In this document: positions 17,064 to 26,326 of the stretch, one piece after another
How positions within the stretch are numbered: position 1 is the stretch's first letter
Layout of the letters: each line of letters opens with the position of its first letter
Source: an uncultured Endomicrobiia bacterium
GTDB taxonomy: Bacteria > Elusimicrobiota > Endomicrobiia > DTEH01
Direction: 5' to 3'
DNA: 64,000 nucleotides
Assembly: GCA_937928765.1 (NCBI GenBank)
Contig: CALFVX010000003.1
Span: 1 to 64,000 of the forward strand
Program-made: the position numbers and the translations under genes
Notes under the pieces: model-generated
Told to the model about the DNA's origin: nothing
The model's input: only the letters and a program-made list of their open reading frames with translations
Databases searched by the model: none

Positions 17064-17956
17064 TGCAGAATTTAACTGATGAATTTATAAAATTTGTTAA
17101 ATTTGAGAAAGGTTTATCTGATAACACAATATTTGCATACAAAAATGATTTAAACCAATATATTTCTTTTCTTAAAAAAATTAAAAAGACAATAGATGAT
17201 GTTACAAATGAAGATATTACAGAATTTTTGTGGCAACTAAAACAACAAAACATAAAACCAAATTCTTTATATAGAAAATCTTCTTGTATTACACAGTTTC
17301 ACAAATTTCTTATTTCTGAAGGAATAACTAAAAATAATCCAATAGAGTTTCTGTCAAAACCAAAACTACAACGAAAATTGCCACAAGTTCTAACTTTAGA
17401 GGAAGTCGAAAGATTACTTTCATATATACCTAAAAAAAAATTTAATGATATAAGAAACAAAGCAATGATAGAGGTTTTATATGCTACAGGACTTCGAGTT
17501 TCTGAACTTGTAAATCTTAAATTTGATAATTTAGATTTAACAAATAGATATATTCGTATTATAGGTAAAGGTGGAAAAGAAAGAATTGTACTACTTAATA
17601 AAAAAAGTGTTCAAGCACTAAAAGAATGGCTAAGAATTAGAGAAAAAAAGTTTGCTTATAAATACCTTAAAGAATTTGATCAATATGTATTTTTGTCAAA
17701 ACTAGGAAAACCTATATCAAGAATAGATTTTTGGGAACAACTAAGAAATTATGTGAAACAAGCAAAAATTACAAAAAATGTTTCACCACATACTTTAAGA
17801 CATTCTTTTGCAACTCATATGTTAAAATATGGTGCTGATTTAAAAGTAGTGCAAGAACTTTTAGGTCATTCGGACATTTCTACAACACAAATTTATACTC
17901 AAGTTGACCGCCAACATCTAAAAGAAGTGCATAAAAAATATCATCCACGAGGATAA
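17063..17956 (+). CDS. xerD: tyrosine recombinase XerC/XerD
   Basis: Site-specific recombinase of 297 residues resolving chromosome dimers at dif. The N-terminal SAM-like core-binding domain begins LTDEFIKFVKFEKGLSDNT. Catalytic residues are Arg in ATGLRVSELVNLKF, Lys in GKGGKER, His/Arg in HTLRHSFATHML, His in LGHSDISTTQIY and the nucleophile Tyr in IYTQVDR. Length and lack of flanking phage genes indicate the housekeeping enzyme. XerC and XerD cannot be told apart firmly here. I did not find a dif site nearby. Confidence 0.92.
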   Translation: MQNLTDEFIKFVKFEKGLSDNTIFAYKNDLNQYISFLKKIKKTIDDVTNEDITEFLWQLKQQNIKPNSLYRKSSCITQFHKFLISEGITKNNPIEFLSKPKLQRKLPQVLTLEEVERLLSYIPKKKFNDIRNKAMIEVLYATGLRVSELVNLKFDNLDLTNRYIRIIGKGGKERIVLLNKKSVQALKEWLRIREKKFAYKYLKEFDQYVFLSKLGKPISRIDFWEQLRNYVKQAKITKNVSPHTLRHSFATHMLKYGADLKVVQELLGHSDISTTQIYTQVDRQHLKEVHKKYHPRG

Positions 17957-17963
17957 AAAATTT

Positions 17964-19340
17964 TTATTTTAATTCTTCAAGATATTTTTCATAACCTTTT
18001 CTTCCAAGAAGAGCATAAGTGTAGTTTTTGCCTAAAACAACACCCGGTTGGTTAAATGCATCAATGTTAAAAAGTTCGCCTGCATATGCAACTGCAAGTT
18101 CTAACATATATATAAGCTTACCAACAGTTTCTTCGCTTATCTGTGATAGAACAATACTTATATTAGGACGTTTTGCATGTGTGAGAGATGCAATTGTAGA
18201 TTTTTCTTCTGCTTTAAAAAGTTCGTTTAATGTATGTCCACAAAGATAATGTTGTTCTAAAAATTTTGGAATTTTAATTTCGCAAGTAAACCTTTCTACT
18301 GATAAAAATACAATAATTTTATCGTTAGGACCTTCTCTGTAAAGTTGTAGTTGTGAATGTTGATCTGTTACACCTAAAGATTTTACTGGTGTTGGACCTA
18401 CATTGACAATGTTTCCATTATTATCTTTTTCTTTACCTAAACTTTCAGCCCACAGTTGTCTAAACCAATCAGCAAAACCATATAATTTATCTGAATATGG
18501 CATCATTACACATATATGTTTCCCTCTTTGATAAAAAATATAATTTATTAAAGCAAACATAAAAGCAGGATTTTTTTTCATATCTTGCGGAGTTACATTT
18601 TTTCCTACTAGACAATATTCAGCCATATTTTTTGCACCTAAAAGAAGTTTTTTTATGTTTATTCCAGTCAATGCTGCAGAAACAAGTCCTACAGGTGATA
18701 ATACAGAAAATCTTCCTCCAACATTTTCTGGTATTGTGAAATCGTATTGAGAATATCCTTTGTTTACAAGTTCACGAAGAAAACCCGTTTTTGGTCCTGT
18801 TGTAATTATTATGTGTTTTTTAGCTTTAGTTTTGCCAACCTTTTTTACAAGCAAATTATAAAGTATAAAAAATGTAGATAAAGTTTCTGCAGTATCACCT
18901 GCTTTTGAGATTACATTTATTAAAGTTTTTTTTAAATCAATATGTTTTAACAAGCTCTTTAAACTATCAGGATCAATATTGTCAAAAACATAAAGTTTTA
19001 AATAACCATTTCTTTGTTTTTTTGTTAATGAATTCCAGAATTTATCTCTTAATGATGTTTGCAACGCAATGTTTCCTAATGCAGAACCACCAATGCCTAA
19101 AACTAATAATGTATCAAACTTGTTTTTTACTTCTAACAACATCTTTAAAATTTTGTCAACTTCAAAATTTATAAAAGGTAGTTTTGCCCAACCAAGCATA
19201 AGTTGTTCATTATTTATTTTTTGATTTATAACACTATGAATTTTAACAAAATCATTTTCATAATTTTGTATTTCTTGTTGTTTTATTCCATGTTCTTTAA
19301 CTTTTTCAAATAAAACATTCGAATATTTCAAATAAATCAT
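17964..19340 (-). CDS. pgi: glucose-6-phosphate isomerase
   Basis: Interconverts glucose-6-phosphate and fructose-6-phosphate; 458 residues. Two SIS-type folds: LLVLGIGGSALGN, VISKAGDTAETLSTF, the signature ENVGGRFSVLSPVGLVSA, and a C-terminal GVVLGKNYTY. I chose ATG 19340, with AAGGGGGT six to seven bases upstream, rather than the in-frame GTG at 19394, whose extra residues are unlike the family. Convergent with xerD. Works with pfkA at 33.5 kb. Confidence 0.95.
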   Translation of the reverse strand: MIYLKYSNVLFEKVKEHGIKQQEIQNYENDFVKIHSVINQKINNEQLMLGWAKLPFINFEVDKILKMLLEVKNKFDTLLVLGIGGSALGNIALQTSLRDKFWNSLTKKQRNGYLKLYVFDNIDPDSLKSLLKHIDLKKTLINVISKAGDTAETLSTFFILYNLLVKKVGKTKAKKHIIITTGPKTGFLRELVNKGYSQYDFTIPENVGGRFSVLSPVGLVSAALTGINIKKLLLGAKNMAEYCLVGKNVTPQDMKKNPAFMFALINYIFYQRGKHICVMMPYSDKLYGFADWFRQLWAESLGKEKDNNGNIVNVGPTPVKSLGVTDQHSQLQLYREGPNDKIIVFLSVERFTCEIKIPKFLEQHYLCGHTLNELFKAEEKSTIASLTHAKRPNISIVLSQISEETVGKLIYMLELAVAYAGELFNIDAFNQPGVVLGKNYTYALLGRKGYEKYLEELK

Positions 19341-19574
19341 TTTTACCCCCTTAAGGTTAAAGTTTTGTCTTTTTTTTCTACCTCCTATTAACACTCTTTC
19401 TCACTATTAACTACATAATATCACCTATCACCTAATTATTAAAGTATTTATAAATTCTCTAAATTCTTATTCCAAAGATCATCAAAAAGTCAACAAAACA
19501 TAGGTTAAATATTTTTTAAGAATTTTTATTATTTACGAAATATTTTTATTTTTTTCAATTATGAAAATTTGATT

Positions 19575-20675
19575 TTAGCTATTAAAAAACATTGATAAAT
19601 TCTTTAAAGCTTTCAATTTTTCTTTACCTTCAATCTTTGCTTTATCAATTATGCATTTGAACAAATTTAATGTTTTATCGTAATTTCTTATATCTACCGG
19701 ATATGGATAACCATCCTTACCACCAAACGCAAATGAAAATCTTGCAGGATCTTTTGTTGATACAGGATAGCCATAAATAACTTCTGAAATTAACCCTAAA
19801 GCACGCAGTGTTTTTTGTCCTACACCATCAATTAATAACAAATCTTTAAATGAAGATAACTCTGTTGCTTTTATCTTTCTAAATATTTTATAAAGTTTTG
19901 TGGAATTAAAATCATCAGTTAATATATAATGTCTTTGTGGCAAAAATAAATCAGGTTGAAGTTTTGTCGACGAAATTTTTTTTATATCACTTATGATAGC
20001 ATCAAGCTTTTGTAAGCTTATATATTCAATTATGTTGTTTTGTAATTTATCAGAATTCTCATCTACAAAATTTAAAATATTAATTTCTTTTTTCTGTGTA
20101 GCAATACCAATATGTGGTGAAACAACAAATTTTTGTGATTCTGATTTTGTAGTTTTATTAAACCAGTGATACCTTCTTGCATATTTTAAATTTGTATTCA
20201 TACCCTGTTGTATAACACACCAATTGTTATTTTTATCTACAAAAATTGTATGATGATAAATCTGATATCCATCCTGAATACATGAATTATCAACTTTTGC
20301 AGTAAGTTTTGACAAAATTATAAAATTCTCGTGATTAGAAATTTTTTTACAGGATAGAATTTCTTTAGGTGTATTTATTGCAGTTTTACCTTTTCCACCG
20401 AAAATGTAAATCCCATATTCAGGATGGTTTTTAAACATTTCTTTTATTGCAGCAGTAACTGTTGTAGTAACACCTGAAGAATGCCAATCAAAGCCAGAAA
20501 TACAACCTAAAATTTGAAACCACACAGGATCTGAAAGTCGGTTAAGTAGTTCTTCTGTTGAAAATTCTAAAATTATAATTCTGCAGATTTCAAACAAAAG
20601 TTTTTTTTGTCGTTCAAAAAGCCACTTTGGCGCTTCGCCATAATGTAGAGGCAAATCAGCAATTTTGTGTTTCAT
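19575..20675 (-). CDS. DUF763 protein with helix-hairpin-helix region
   Basis: 366 residues from the start MKHKIADLPLHYG, which matches the family start; an ATG 9 bases upstream is also in frame. The N-terminus (ADLPLHYGEAPKWLFERQ), FDWHSSGVTTT and AFGGKDGYPYPVD are DUF763 hallmarks. LLLIDGVGQKTLRALGLI resembles a helix-hairpin-helix DNA-contact motif, so a nucleic-acid role is plausible. Conserved histidines and aspartates hint at an enzyme. It overlaps the 3' end of a photoproduct-lyase-like gene, so the two are coupled. Biochemical function not known to me. Confidence 0.85.
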   Translation of the reverse strand: MKHKIADLPLHYGEAPKWLFERQKKLLFEICRIIILEFSTEELLNRLSDPVWFQILGCISGFDWHSSGVTTTVTAAIKEMFKNHPEYGIYIFGGKGKTAINTPKEILSCKKISNHENFIILSKLTAKVDNSCIQDGYQIYHHTIFVDKNNNWCVIQQGMNTNLKYARRYHWFNKTTKSESQKFVVSPHIGIATQKKEINILNFVDENSDKLQNNIIEYISLQKLDAIISDIKKISSTKLQPDLFLPQRHYILTDDFNSTKLYKIFRKIKATELSSFKDLLLIDGVGQKTLRALGLISEVIYGYPVSTKDPARFSFAFGGKDGYPYPVDIRNYDKTLNLFKCIIDKAKIEGKEKLKALKNLSMFFNS

Positions 20676-21618
20676 CTTTAACATCAGTTAATTTTTTTAT
20701 TTTGAGATTGCAATCTTGCCATATATAATCAAATTCAAATGATAACAAGGTTTTTTTTAAAATTTCATCATTTGTAGATTTAATAAATTCAATAATTTTG
20801 TTATATATGGTGGTTCTTATAGGTCTTGAATATCTAAATTTAGCATCTTGACAGAGAAACATTTCAAAAAAACATAACTTACTTTTTCTCTCTTTTAAAA
20901 TTTTAAATTGTTTTTTTGTTAATCTTAGAGTTGACATTGTTATTGAATGTATTTTTTTTAAATTGATTGTTTCAAGCACAAGTTTTATTAAACTTTTGTA
21001 TTTCTCTATAATGTTTTCTACAGAAAAAATAATATCTTCGTATTTAATTCCATAAACAGGATAAATAATAATAGGTTCTAATCTTATGGCTAAATAAAAT
21101 CCTAAACTTTCTGCAAATTTTAATGATTCAATCCGTTGGTTAAGTGTTGCTGTATTATGTTCAAACTTTTTAATTGTTTCATTTAAAGACAAACTTGATG
21201 CGTAGATTAATTTCATGTTTTCAAAAAACAAATTTTTATTTAATTTCAAAATATTATTAGTTTTTGTTCTCAATTCTATATAACAAAATTTTTTATATTT
21301 TTTTGCTAAAAAAGAAATTATTTCTATAATTTTTTGTAAAAATTCGAAATGTTTTTCAGTAAGTAAGGAATCAGTTGTTTCTCCAAGATTAAAATAAAAT
21401 AATTCTCTGTCCGAATTAGAAAACAAAACTTTAGCCTCCTCTTCTAGTTTTTGATAATTTTTATAAATTACCGGAATAGTTGGTGTTTTTGAAAATTTTA
21501 AATAACAATATTCGCAACCTAAATTACAATTTGTTCCAAAAGAGATCACATATTCATTTAAATCAACAACATTTTTGCCATAATCATACTTGTTTATAAA
21601 AAAAGTTTTTCGTATCAT
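20656..21618 (-). CDS. radical SAM protein, spore photoproduct lyase-like (SplB family)
   Basis: 320 residues. The cluster motif is in TNCNLGCEYCYLKF (CX3CX2C), followed by TPTIPVIYKN. FNLGETTDSLLTEKH and IELRTKTNN match the pattern GExTDSL ... lElRTKs seen in spore-photoproduct-lyase-like enzymes, and RYSRPIRTTIYNKIIEFI the C-terminal pattern. Members use SAM radical chemistry to reverse UV thymine lesions, though many non-sporulator homologues are untested. It is the third gene of a four-gene overlapping unit: the 118-residue protein overlaps it by 4 bases (ATGA) and the DUF763 gene overlaps its end. Confidence 0.8.
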   Translation of the reverse strand: MIRKTFFINKYDYGKNVVDLNEYVISFGTNCNLGCEYCYLKFSKTPTIPVIYKNYQKLEEEAKVLFSNSDRELFYFNLGETTDSLLTEKHFEFLQKIIEIISFLAKKYKKFCYIELRTKTNNILKLNKNLFFENMKLIYASSLSLNETIKKFEHNTATLNQRIESLKFAESLGFYLAIRLEPIIIYPVYGIKYEDIIFSVENIIEKYKSLIKLVLETINLKKIHSITMSTLRLTKKQFKILKERKSKLCFFEMFLCQDAKFRYSRPIRTTIYNKIIEFIKSTNDEILKKTLLSFEFDYIWQDCNLKIKKLTDVKDETQNC

Positions 21619-21971
21619 AGTTTTGTTAATATTCCTTTTATCTCTGAATAATTCTTATGATTGCCAAACAATTCGGTTTCGTTAAATTCAAGGTTAGAAA
21701 AACCAACTTTTTTATGTGTTAAAAATTTTTTTATTTTTTGTATTTTGTTAAAACTTACAGGATAGCGTAGCTGTTGTATTGAATTAAAAAATTTCTTTTC
21801 AGCCTCAAACTTGTTTTTAGAACATACAGCTTCATTATACTTTTGTAGAAAAATTTTTTCTACTTCATCTGAAAAAATTGAAAGTATATCAAAAGTTTCT
21901 TTGACAAAATTTTTTTCAGATTGTGTTAAGTGAATTTCATTAGAGTTTAAAATTTTTTCTAAAATATTCAT
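21615..21971 (-). CDS. uncharacterised helical protein coupled to the SPL-like gene
   Basis: 118 residues, not recognised. Predicted mainly alpha-helical and highly charged (LTQSEKNFVKETFDILSIF; KNKFEAEKKFFNSIQQLRY), with no signal or membrane segment. Its stop overlaps the start of the photoproduct-lyase-like gene by 4 bases, and its own start overlaps the stop of a 51-residue membrane peptide by 4 bases. It could be an accessory subunit or a split-off N-terminal domain of the lyase-like protein. Confidence 0.75.
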   Translation of the reverse strand: MNILEKILNSNEIHLTQSEKNFVKETFDILSIFSDEVEKIFLQKYNEAVCSKNKFEAEKKFFNSIQQLRYPVSFNKIQKIKKFLTHKKVGFSNLEFNETELFGNHKNYSEIKGILTKL

Positions 21972-22123
21972 TTTTTCATTTTTACAAAATATAAAATAAA
22001 CATTGCAATAAAACCTAAAAATAGAAAAATTAAGGTTGAAAAAAATTTGTTGATTTTGTAATTACGGAATGCTTTTTTTAAATTTTTGAATATAATTATT
22101 TTCCATAAAAAATAAATTAGCAT
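21968..22123 (-). CDS. 51-residue single-pass membrane peptide heading the SPL/DUF763 unit
   Basis: ATG at 22123. The sequence starts MLIYFLWKIIIFKNLKKA, has a basic amphipathic stretch, then one strong membrane segment (STLIFLFLGFIAMFILYFV) and ends KMKK. The stop TGA overlaps the ATG of the next gene (ATGA at 21968-21971), the same junction type as used one gene later, which argues that it is real. No recognised family. No clear Shine-Dalgarno. It may anchor the repair-like complex at the membrane; that is only a guess. Confidence 0.55.
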   Translation of the reverse strand: MLIYFLWKIIIFKNLKKAFRNYKINKFFSTLIFLFLGFIAMFILYFVKMKK

Positions 22124-22139
22124 AATAATTTATAAAACT

Positions 22140-23210
22140 ATGATATCTATAATCACTCTAATTTTGGTATTTATTTTAACTGCTATACGACAAGTTGGAA
22201 ATTTAAAACTACAAATTTGGCAGATAATGTTTTTTGGTGCCTTAGTTGTTTTAATTACTAAAGAAATCTCTTTTATTGATGCTTATAAAGAAATTAATTT
22301 TGAAGTATTATTGTTTTTATTTAGTATGTTTGTGATAGGTTGTGGTATTGAAAGAAGCAGATATTTATCTCATCTAACATATAAAATTTTTAAAAAGACA
22401 AAAAACTTTAACCAACTTATATTATTGATACTTTTTTTAATAGGTTTGTCTTCAGCAATTCTTATGAACGACACAGTTGCAATTATTGCTACACCGGTAG
22501 TTCTTTTACTTTCAAAAAATACAATATAGAACCTAAATTACTTATTCTAATATTAGTGTTTGCAATAACTATAGTAAGTGTTACAACACCAACAGGTAAC
22601 CCACAAAATTTTATTATTGCTACAAATAGTGGTATAAAAAATTCTTTTTTAGTTTTTATAAAATATCTTTTTTTACCTACAATTTTAAATTTAATTTTTA
22701 CATTTTTTGTTTTAAAATTATTTTTAAAAAAATATTTTAAAAATTTTAATTTTGTTGTTGACCATTCACAAGAACCTATAAAAAATCATAACCTTGCAGT
22801 TTTGTCAAAAATTTCTATATATACTCTTTTGATATTAATTATTTTAAAAATTATTGTTTCGATATTAAAACCTAACATAGATATAAAATTGGTATATATT
22901 ACAACAATTTCTTGTTTACCTATAGTTGTTTTCAGTAAAGAAAGATTTAAAATTATCAAAAATGTTGATTACTATACATTTGATAAAAACTTACGCAGGT
23001 GTTAAAGAATTGATGGTTTTATCTGCAGCAAGTACAACAGCAGGTAATTTTACAATTATAGGTGCTGCAAGTAATGTTATAATAATTCATACAGCAGAAA
23101 GAAAACTTAGAAAGCATAATATTATAAAATTTTTTGATTTTATAAAAGTAGGTATTATAGTTACATTTATAAATTCGGCGGTGTATTCAATTTTTATATA
23201 TTTGGTTTAA
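22140..23210 (+). pseudogene. ion/anion transporter (ArsB/NhaD/CitM superfamily), frameshifted and internally deleted
   Basis: Three pieces belong to one ion-transporter-superfamily permease. The N-terminal part contains LSSAILMNDTVAIIATPVV, the middle VSVTTPTGNPQNFIIA, the C-terminal part STTAGNFTIIGAASNVIII. The first break is at the A run 22514-22519; adding one A gives LSKKYNIEPK and continuous homology. At about 22975-23000 the frame shifts again, and about 80 residues of the usual second half appear missing between DYYTF and GVKELMVLSAAS. Even when repaired the gene would encode only about 357 residues against a usual 410 or more. A dead gene rather than only a sequencing error. Confidence 0.82.
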
Positions 23211-23216
23211 AAAAAA

Positions 23217-24122
23217 TTATACCTCAGGGAACGGAAAGAAAAAATATTGTGAAAGCAAATATCCATCATTAAATCTTAATGCATATAATTTTAACATCTC
23301 AACAATTGCAACAAAATCAAATTTAGAATTTTTATATTTATCTATCAAGTTTAAAAAATTCGTTTTTTCTTGTTTTGAAAGATTTTTAGAAATATGACCA
23401 AACATATGTATTAAAGTGTTGGTTAAATTACTCTTTCTAAAAGGAAGTTTTAACAATTCCTTTAAAGTATCTTCATATTCTTTTAGAGTTTCTAGAAAAT
23501 TTTCTTTTTTATGTTTTGCAAGTAAAGAACCTAAAATTTTTAGATGTTTCTGCGATATGCTCATAAAAATATACTTATACTTTGTATGAAAATCTATTAA
23601 GTTTTTAATATTTGACTTTGAATTTTTAAATCTCCAAAACATAAAAACTTTTGTTAAAAATTCCCAGAATAAATTTTTATTTCTTAATCTTCCTTCATCA
23701 ATTATTGGTATATATGGCAAATTTTGTTTTAAAATTTTTGCAAAAACTCCGTATGTTCTGCCATAAACTTTACCATCAACATAAAACTTAGAATTTGCAA
23801 TACCACAACTTGGAGATTTTGCTTTAAGTAGTACACCGTGAATTTTATTTTCATACTTCTTTATAATTTTATAAGAAAAATCTTCGAGTTTATATGTAAC
23901 ATCAAGGTTTGTATCTTCTTGAATAACTTTTATTTCTTGATTTATTTTATGTAATCTTATAGGTTTTCTTGGTATTCCGAGACCTATATCTACTTCAGGA
24001 CAAACGTTTATTAGGTTAAACAAAGGTTTGATTTTTTCTACGACTTCGTCGTTTGCAGAAGAACCGTTATATCTATATTCTAATCCGTTAAGGCAAGCAC
24101 TTATAAGAACTGTTGGTTTCAT
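23217..24122 (-). CDS. DUF523-DUF1722 protein (TudS-like desulfidase domain plus YbgA domain)
   Basis: 301 residues. The N-terminal DUF523 domain carries three cysteines in SACLNG (Cys10), NVCPEVDIGLGIPR and KSPSCG, the [4Fe-4S] ligands of the TudS thiouracil desulfidase family. From about residue 160 a DUF1722 domain (YbgA) follows, with FHTKYKYIFMSISQKHLKILG. This fusion is common in bacteria. Likely a desulfidase acting on thiolated nucleobases or a related Fe-S enzyme; which substrate is unknown. It ends close to the transporter pseudogene. Confidence 0.85.
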   Translation of the reverse strand: MKPTVLISACLNGLEYRYNGSSANDEVVEKIKPLFNLINVCPEVDIGLGIPRKPIRLHKINQEIKVIQEDTNLDVTYKLEDFSYKIIKKYENKIHGVLLKAKSPSCGIANSKFYVDGKVYGRTYGVFAKILKQNLPYIPIIDEGRLRNKNLFWEFLTKVFMFWRFKNSKSNIKNLIDFHTKYKYIFMSISQKHLKILGSLLAKHKKENFLETLKEYEDTLKELLKLPFRKSNLTNTLIHMFGHISKNLSKQEKTNFLNLIDKYKNSKFDFVAIVEMLKLYALRFNDGYLLSQYFFFPFPEV

Positions 24123-24132
24123 AGAAAAATTT

Positions 24133-25023
24133 TCAAATTTTATTTGCGGTGAGTAAGAAGTATATTTCTTTATATTTTTCAGATGTAGTTTCTATAACTT
24201 CTTTAGGTAAATTAGGTCCTGGGTAGGTTTTGTCCCAACCAGTAGATTCTGTATAATCTCTGACAAATTGTTTATCAAGCGAAGGTTGAGGTTTTCCTTC
24301 TACGTATTTTTCTTTAGGCCAGAAACGTGAAGAATCCGGAGTTAAAATTTCGTCAATCAGGATAATTTTTTGTGTTTTTTCGTCAAACCCAAACTCAAAC
24401 TTTGTGTCTGCAATAATGATGTTTCGTGTTTCAGCATAATCTGCTGCTTTTTTGTATAACTGTATAGATTTTTCTTTTATAAATAAGGCTTTGTCTTCTC
24501 CTATAAGTTCAACTGTCTTTTCAAAAGTTATATTTTCGTCATGGCCAACTTCTGCTTTTGTTGACGGTGTAAATATAGGCTGGGGAAGTTTTGAAGATTC
24601 TTTTAATCCTTCGGGAAGTGGTATTCCACACACACTGCCAAACTTTTGATATTCTTTTAAAGCACTGCCTGATAAATAACCACGAACTATACATTCTATT
24701 GGTAAAACTTTAGTTTTTTTTACCACCATAGTGCGTAGTTGTAAAATTTCTTTGTGCTTTTTAAATTCTTCAGGTAGAGTGTCAACTCCAAAAGTTATTA
24801 CATGGTTTTCAATAACATCTTTTAAATATTCACACCAGAATTTTGTAAGTTGTGTTAAAACAATACCTTTATAAGGTATAGGGTCGGGTAATACAACATC
24901 AAAAACTGAGATTCTGTCTGTTGCAACTATTACAAGTTTATCGCCGAAGTCAAAAATATCTCTTACTTTACCTTGTTTTTGCGGATTTAAACCTAATTCT
25001 TTTGTTGATATTAAAGGTTGCAT
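24133..25023 (-). CDS. purC: phosphoribosylaminoimidazole-succinocarboxamide synthase
   Basis: SAICAR synthetase of de novo purine synthesis, ATP-dependent ligation of aspartate to CAIR; 296 residues. KVRDIFDFGDKLVIVATDRISVFD, VECIVRGYLSGSALKEY-type segment (PIECIVRGYLSGSA), EVGHDENI and IADTKFEFGFD are family signatures. The length fits the longer eukaryote/Bacteroidetes-like type. purE lies 3.5 kb upstream on the same strand. GAAAGGA-like site precedes the ATG. Confidence 0.95.
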   Translation of the reverse strand: MQPLISTKELGLNPQKQGKVRDIFDFGDKLVIVATDRISVFDVVLPDPIPYKGIVLTQLTKFWCEYLKDVIENHVITFGVDTLPEEFKKHKEILQLRTMVVKKTKVLPIECIVRGYLSGSALKEYQKFGSVCGIPLPEGLKESSKLPQPIFTPSTKAEVGHDENITFEKTVELIGEDKALFIKEKSIQLYKKAADYAETRNIIIADTKFEFGFDEKTQKIILIDEILTPDSSRFWPKEKYVEGKPQPSLDKQFVRDYTESTGWDKTYPGPNLPKEVIETTSEKYKEIYFLLTANKI

Positions 25024-25038
25024 TTTTAGTTTTCCTTT

Positions 25039-25635
25039 CTATTTTGATACAAACTTTGAATTTTTTATTACAAACCTCCAAAGCCAATTTTTAGATTTTG
25101 TTGCATAATCAATATTTATTCTTGGCGTTTTTAAAATTTCTGATTTTTTAATTTTTTCCCCCTCGGTGATATAAAGTTCAGAATTTACATCCAACATATT
25201 TATCCCATTTAGAGATTTATCAATTTTTAGTGCTTTACATACTTTCCCAGGACCGTTTAAAAGTTTAGTAATATCAAAATTTTTATTTTTGTTTAAATTT
25301 TTTAATATCAGTTTTATTCCTTCAACAGGTTCACATGCACGAATTAAAATCCCGCCGGCTTGATTCGGTCTATGACAAACAATGTTTAAACAGTAGGTTT
25401 TAATATGAACAGAATAAATATACGCATGGCCAACTTCACTAAATAAACCTTCCGTACGTTTTGTTCTACCGAAACGTCCTACATGACATGCGTCATCTTC
25501 TTTTCCGCCGTATGCTTCTGTTTCAACAATTTTTGCTACAATTTTACCTTCAGGTAATCTTCTTACGAGATATTTACCTAAAATTGATGCTGCTACATTT
25601 TTAGGATGAGAAGCAAACAGTTCATAAAAGAACAT
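25039..25635 (-). CDS. mpg: 3-methyladenine DNA glycosylase (AAG/MPG family)
   Basis: Removes alkylated and deaminated purines; 198 residues. ASILGKYLVRR, IVETEAYGGKEDDACH with the catalytic Glu, GHAYIYSVHIKTYCLNIV and AGGILIRACEPVEG are family motifs. I chose ATG 25635 (MFFYELFASH), with GGTGA seven bases before it inside the upstream stop region. Longer in-frame starts at 25650 and TTG 25668 overlap the preceding gene. Part of the window's strong set of base-repair genes. Confidence 0.92.
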   Translation of the reverse strand: MFFYELFASHPKNVAASILGKYLVRRLPEGKIVAKIVETEAYGGKEDDACHVGRFGRTKRTEGLFSEVGHAYIYSVHIKTYCLNIVCHRPNQAGGILIRACEPVEGIKLILKNLNKNKNFDITKLLNGPGKVCKALKIDKSLNGINMLDVNSELYITEGEKIKKSEILKTPRINIDYATKSKNWLWRFVIKNSKFVSK

Positions 25636-25639
25636 TTTG

Positions 25640-26215
25640 TCACCACACATAACCAAGTTGTATTCCAAAGTGTGTTATTCCGACTCTGTTATCTAACTCG
25701 GCTGCTTTTTTATCTTCAATTTTTATAATCAGTTCCGATTTATATCCCATACCCATACTTAAATCAACTAAAAAACCTTTTTGGAAAACTTTTTTATAAC
25801 CAATATCAATTTCTACAAAATAACTGTCTACAGAAGTAGACTTGTTTTCAGGTTTATATTTAGCATTTGTTTTTATTAAAGTATATGAAGGCATAAAATA
25901 TACACCACGAAGTGTCTCTCCGTATCTACCAGAAGGATAAATTCCAATACCAATTTTGTAAAAAATGTTAAAAATTGACCAACCTCCTGATGAAGAAACT
26001 TCATATAACTTATTACCAGCACCTAAACCTAACATAACTGAAATTTTGTCGTCAAACAATCTTTCATAATTTACATTTATTTGACTGATAAGTAAAGGAG
26101 CAATATTTATATAAATTGCATTTTGTTCATTACCATAAATTTTTTTAGTTTTTTCTTTAGCTATTAAAGGTAAAAATGTTACTATTAGCAAAATTATTAC
26201 AAAACTTTTTCTCAT
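25640..26215 (-). CDS. exported beta-barrel-like protein
   Basis: 191 residues with a signal peptide (RKSFVIILLIVTFLPLIAKE). The rest alternates in the way of small outer-membrane beta barrels: YINIAPLLISQINVNYERLF, VMLGLGAGNK, ISFGIQLGY-like end (THFGIQLGYVW) with a terminal aromatic residue typical of outer-membrane targeting. It resembles DUF3575-type proteins of Bacteroidetes-like bacteria but I cannot name the family. It supports a Gram-negative envelope. Its stop is within a few bases of the glycosylase start. Confidence 0.7.
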   Translation of the reverse strand: MRKSFVIILLIVTFLPLIAKEKTKKIYGNEQNAIYINIAPLLISQINVNYERLFDDKISVMLGLGAGNKLYEVSSSGGWSIFNIFYKIGIGIYPSGRYGETLRGVYFMPSYTLIKTNAKYKPENKSTSVDSYFVEIDIGYKKVFQKGFLVDLSMGMGYKSELIIKIEDKKAAELDNRVGITHFGIQLGYVW

Positions 26216-26326
26216 TTTTGTTTACCTCTTTATTAGTTATATTCTGTTAAATTTATTTATAAAAATTTTATGATTTATAGAAGATAAAATAGTATGATTA
26301 ATCACTCCCTTGTAATAAAAATATCA

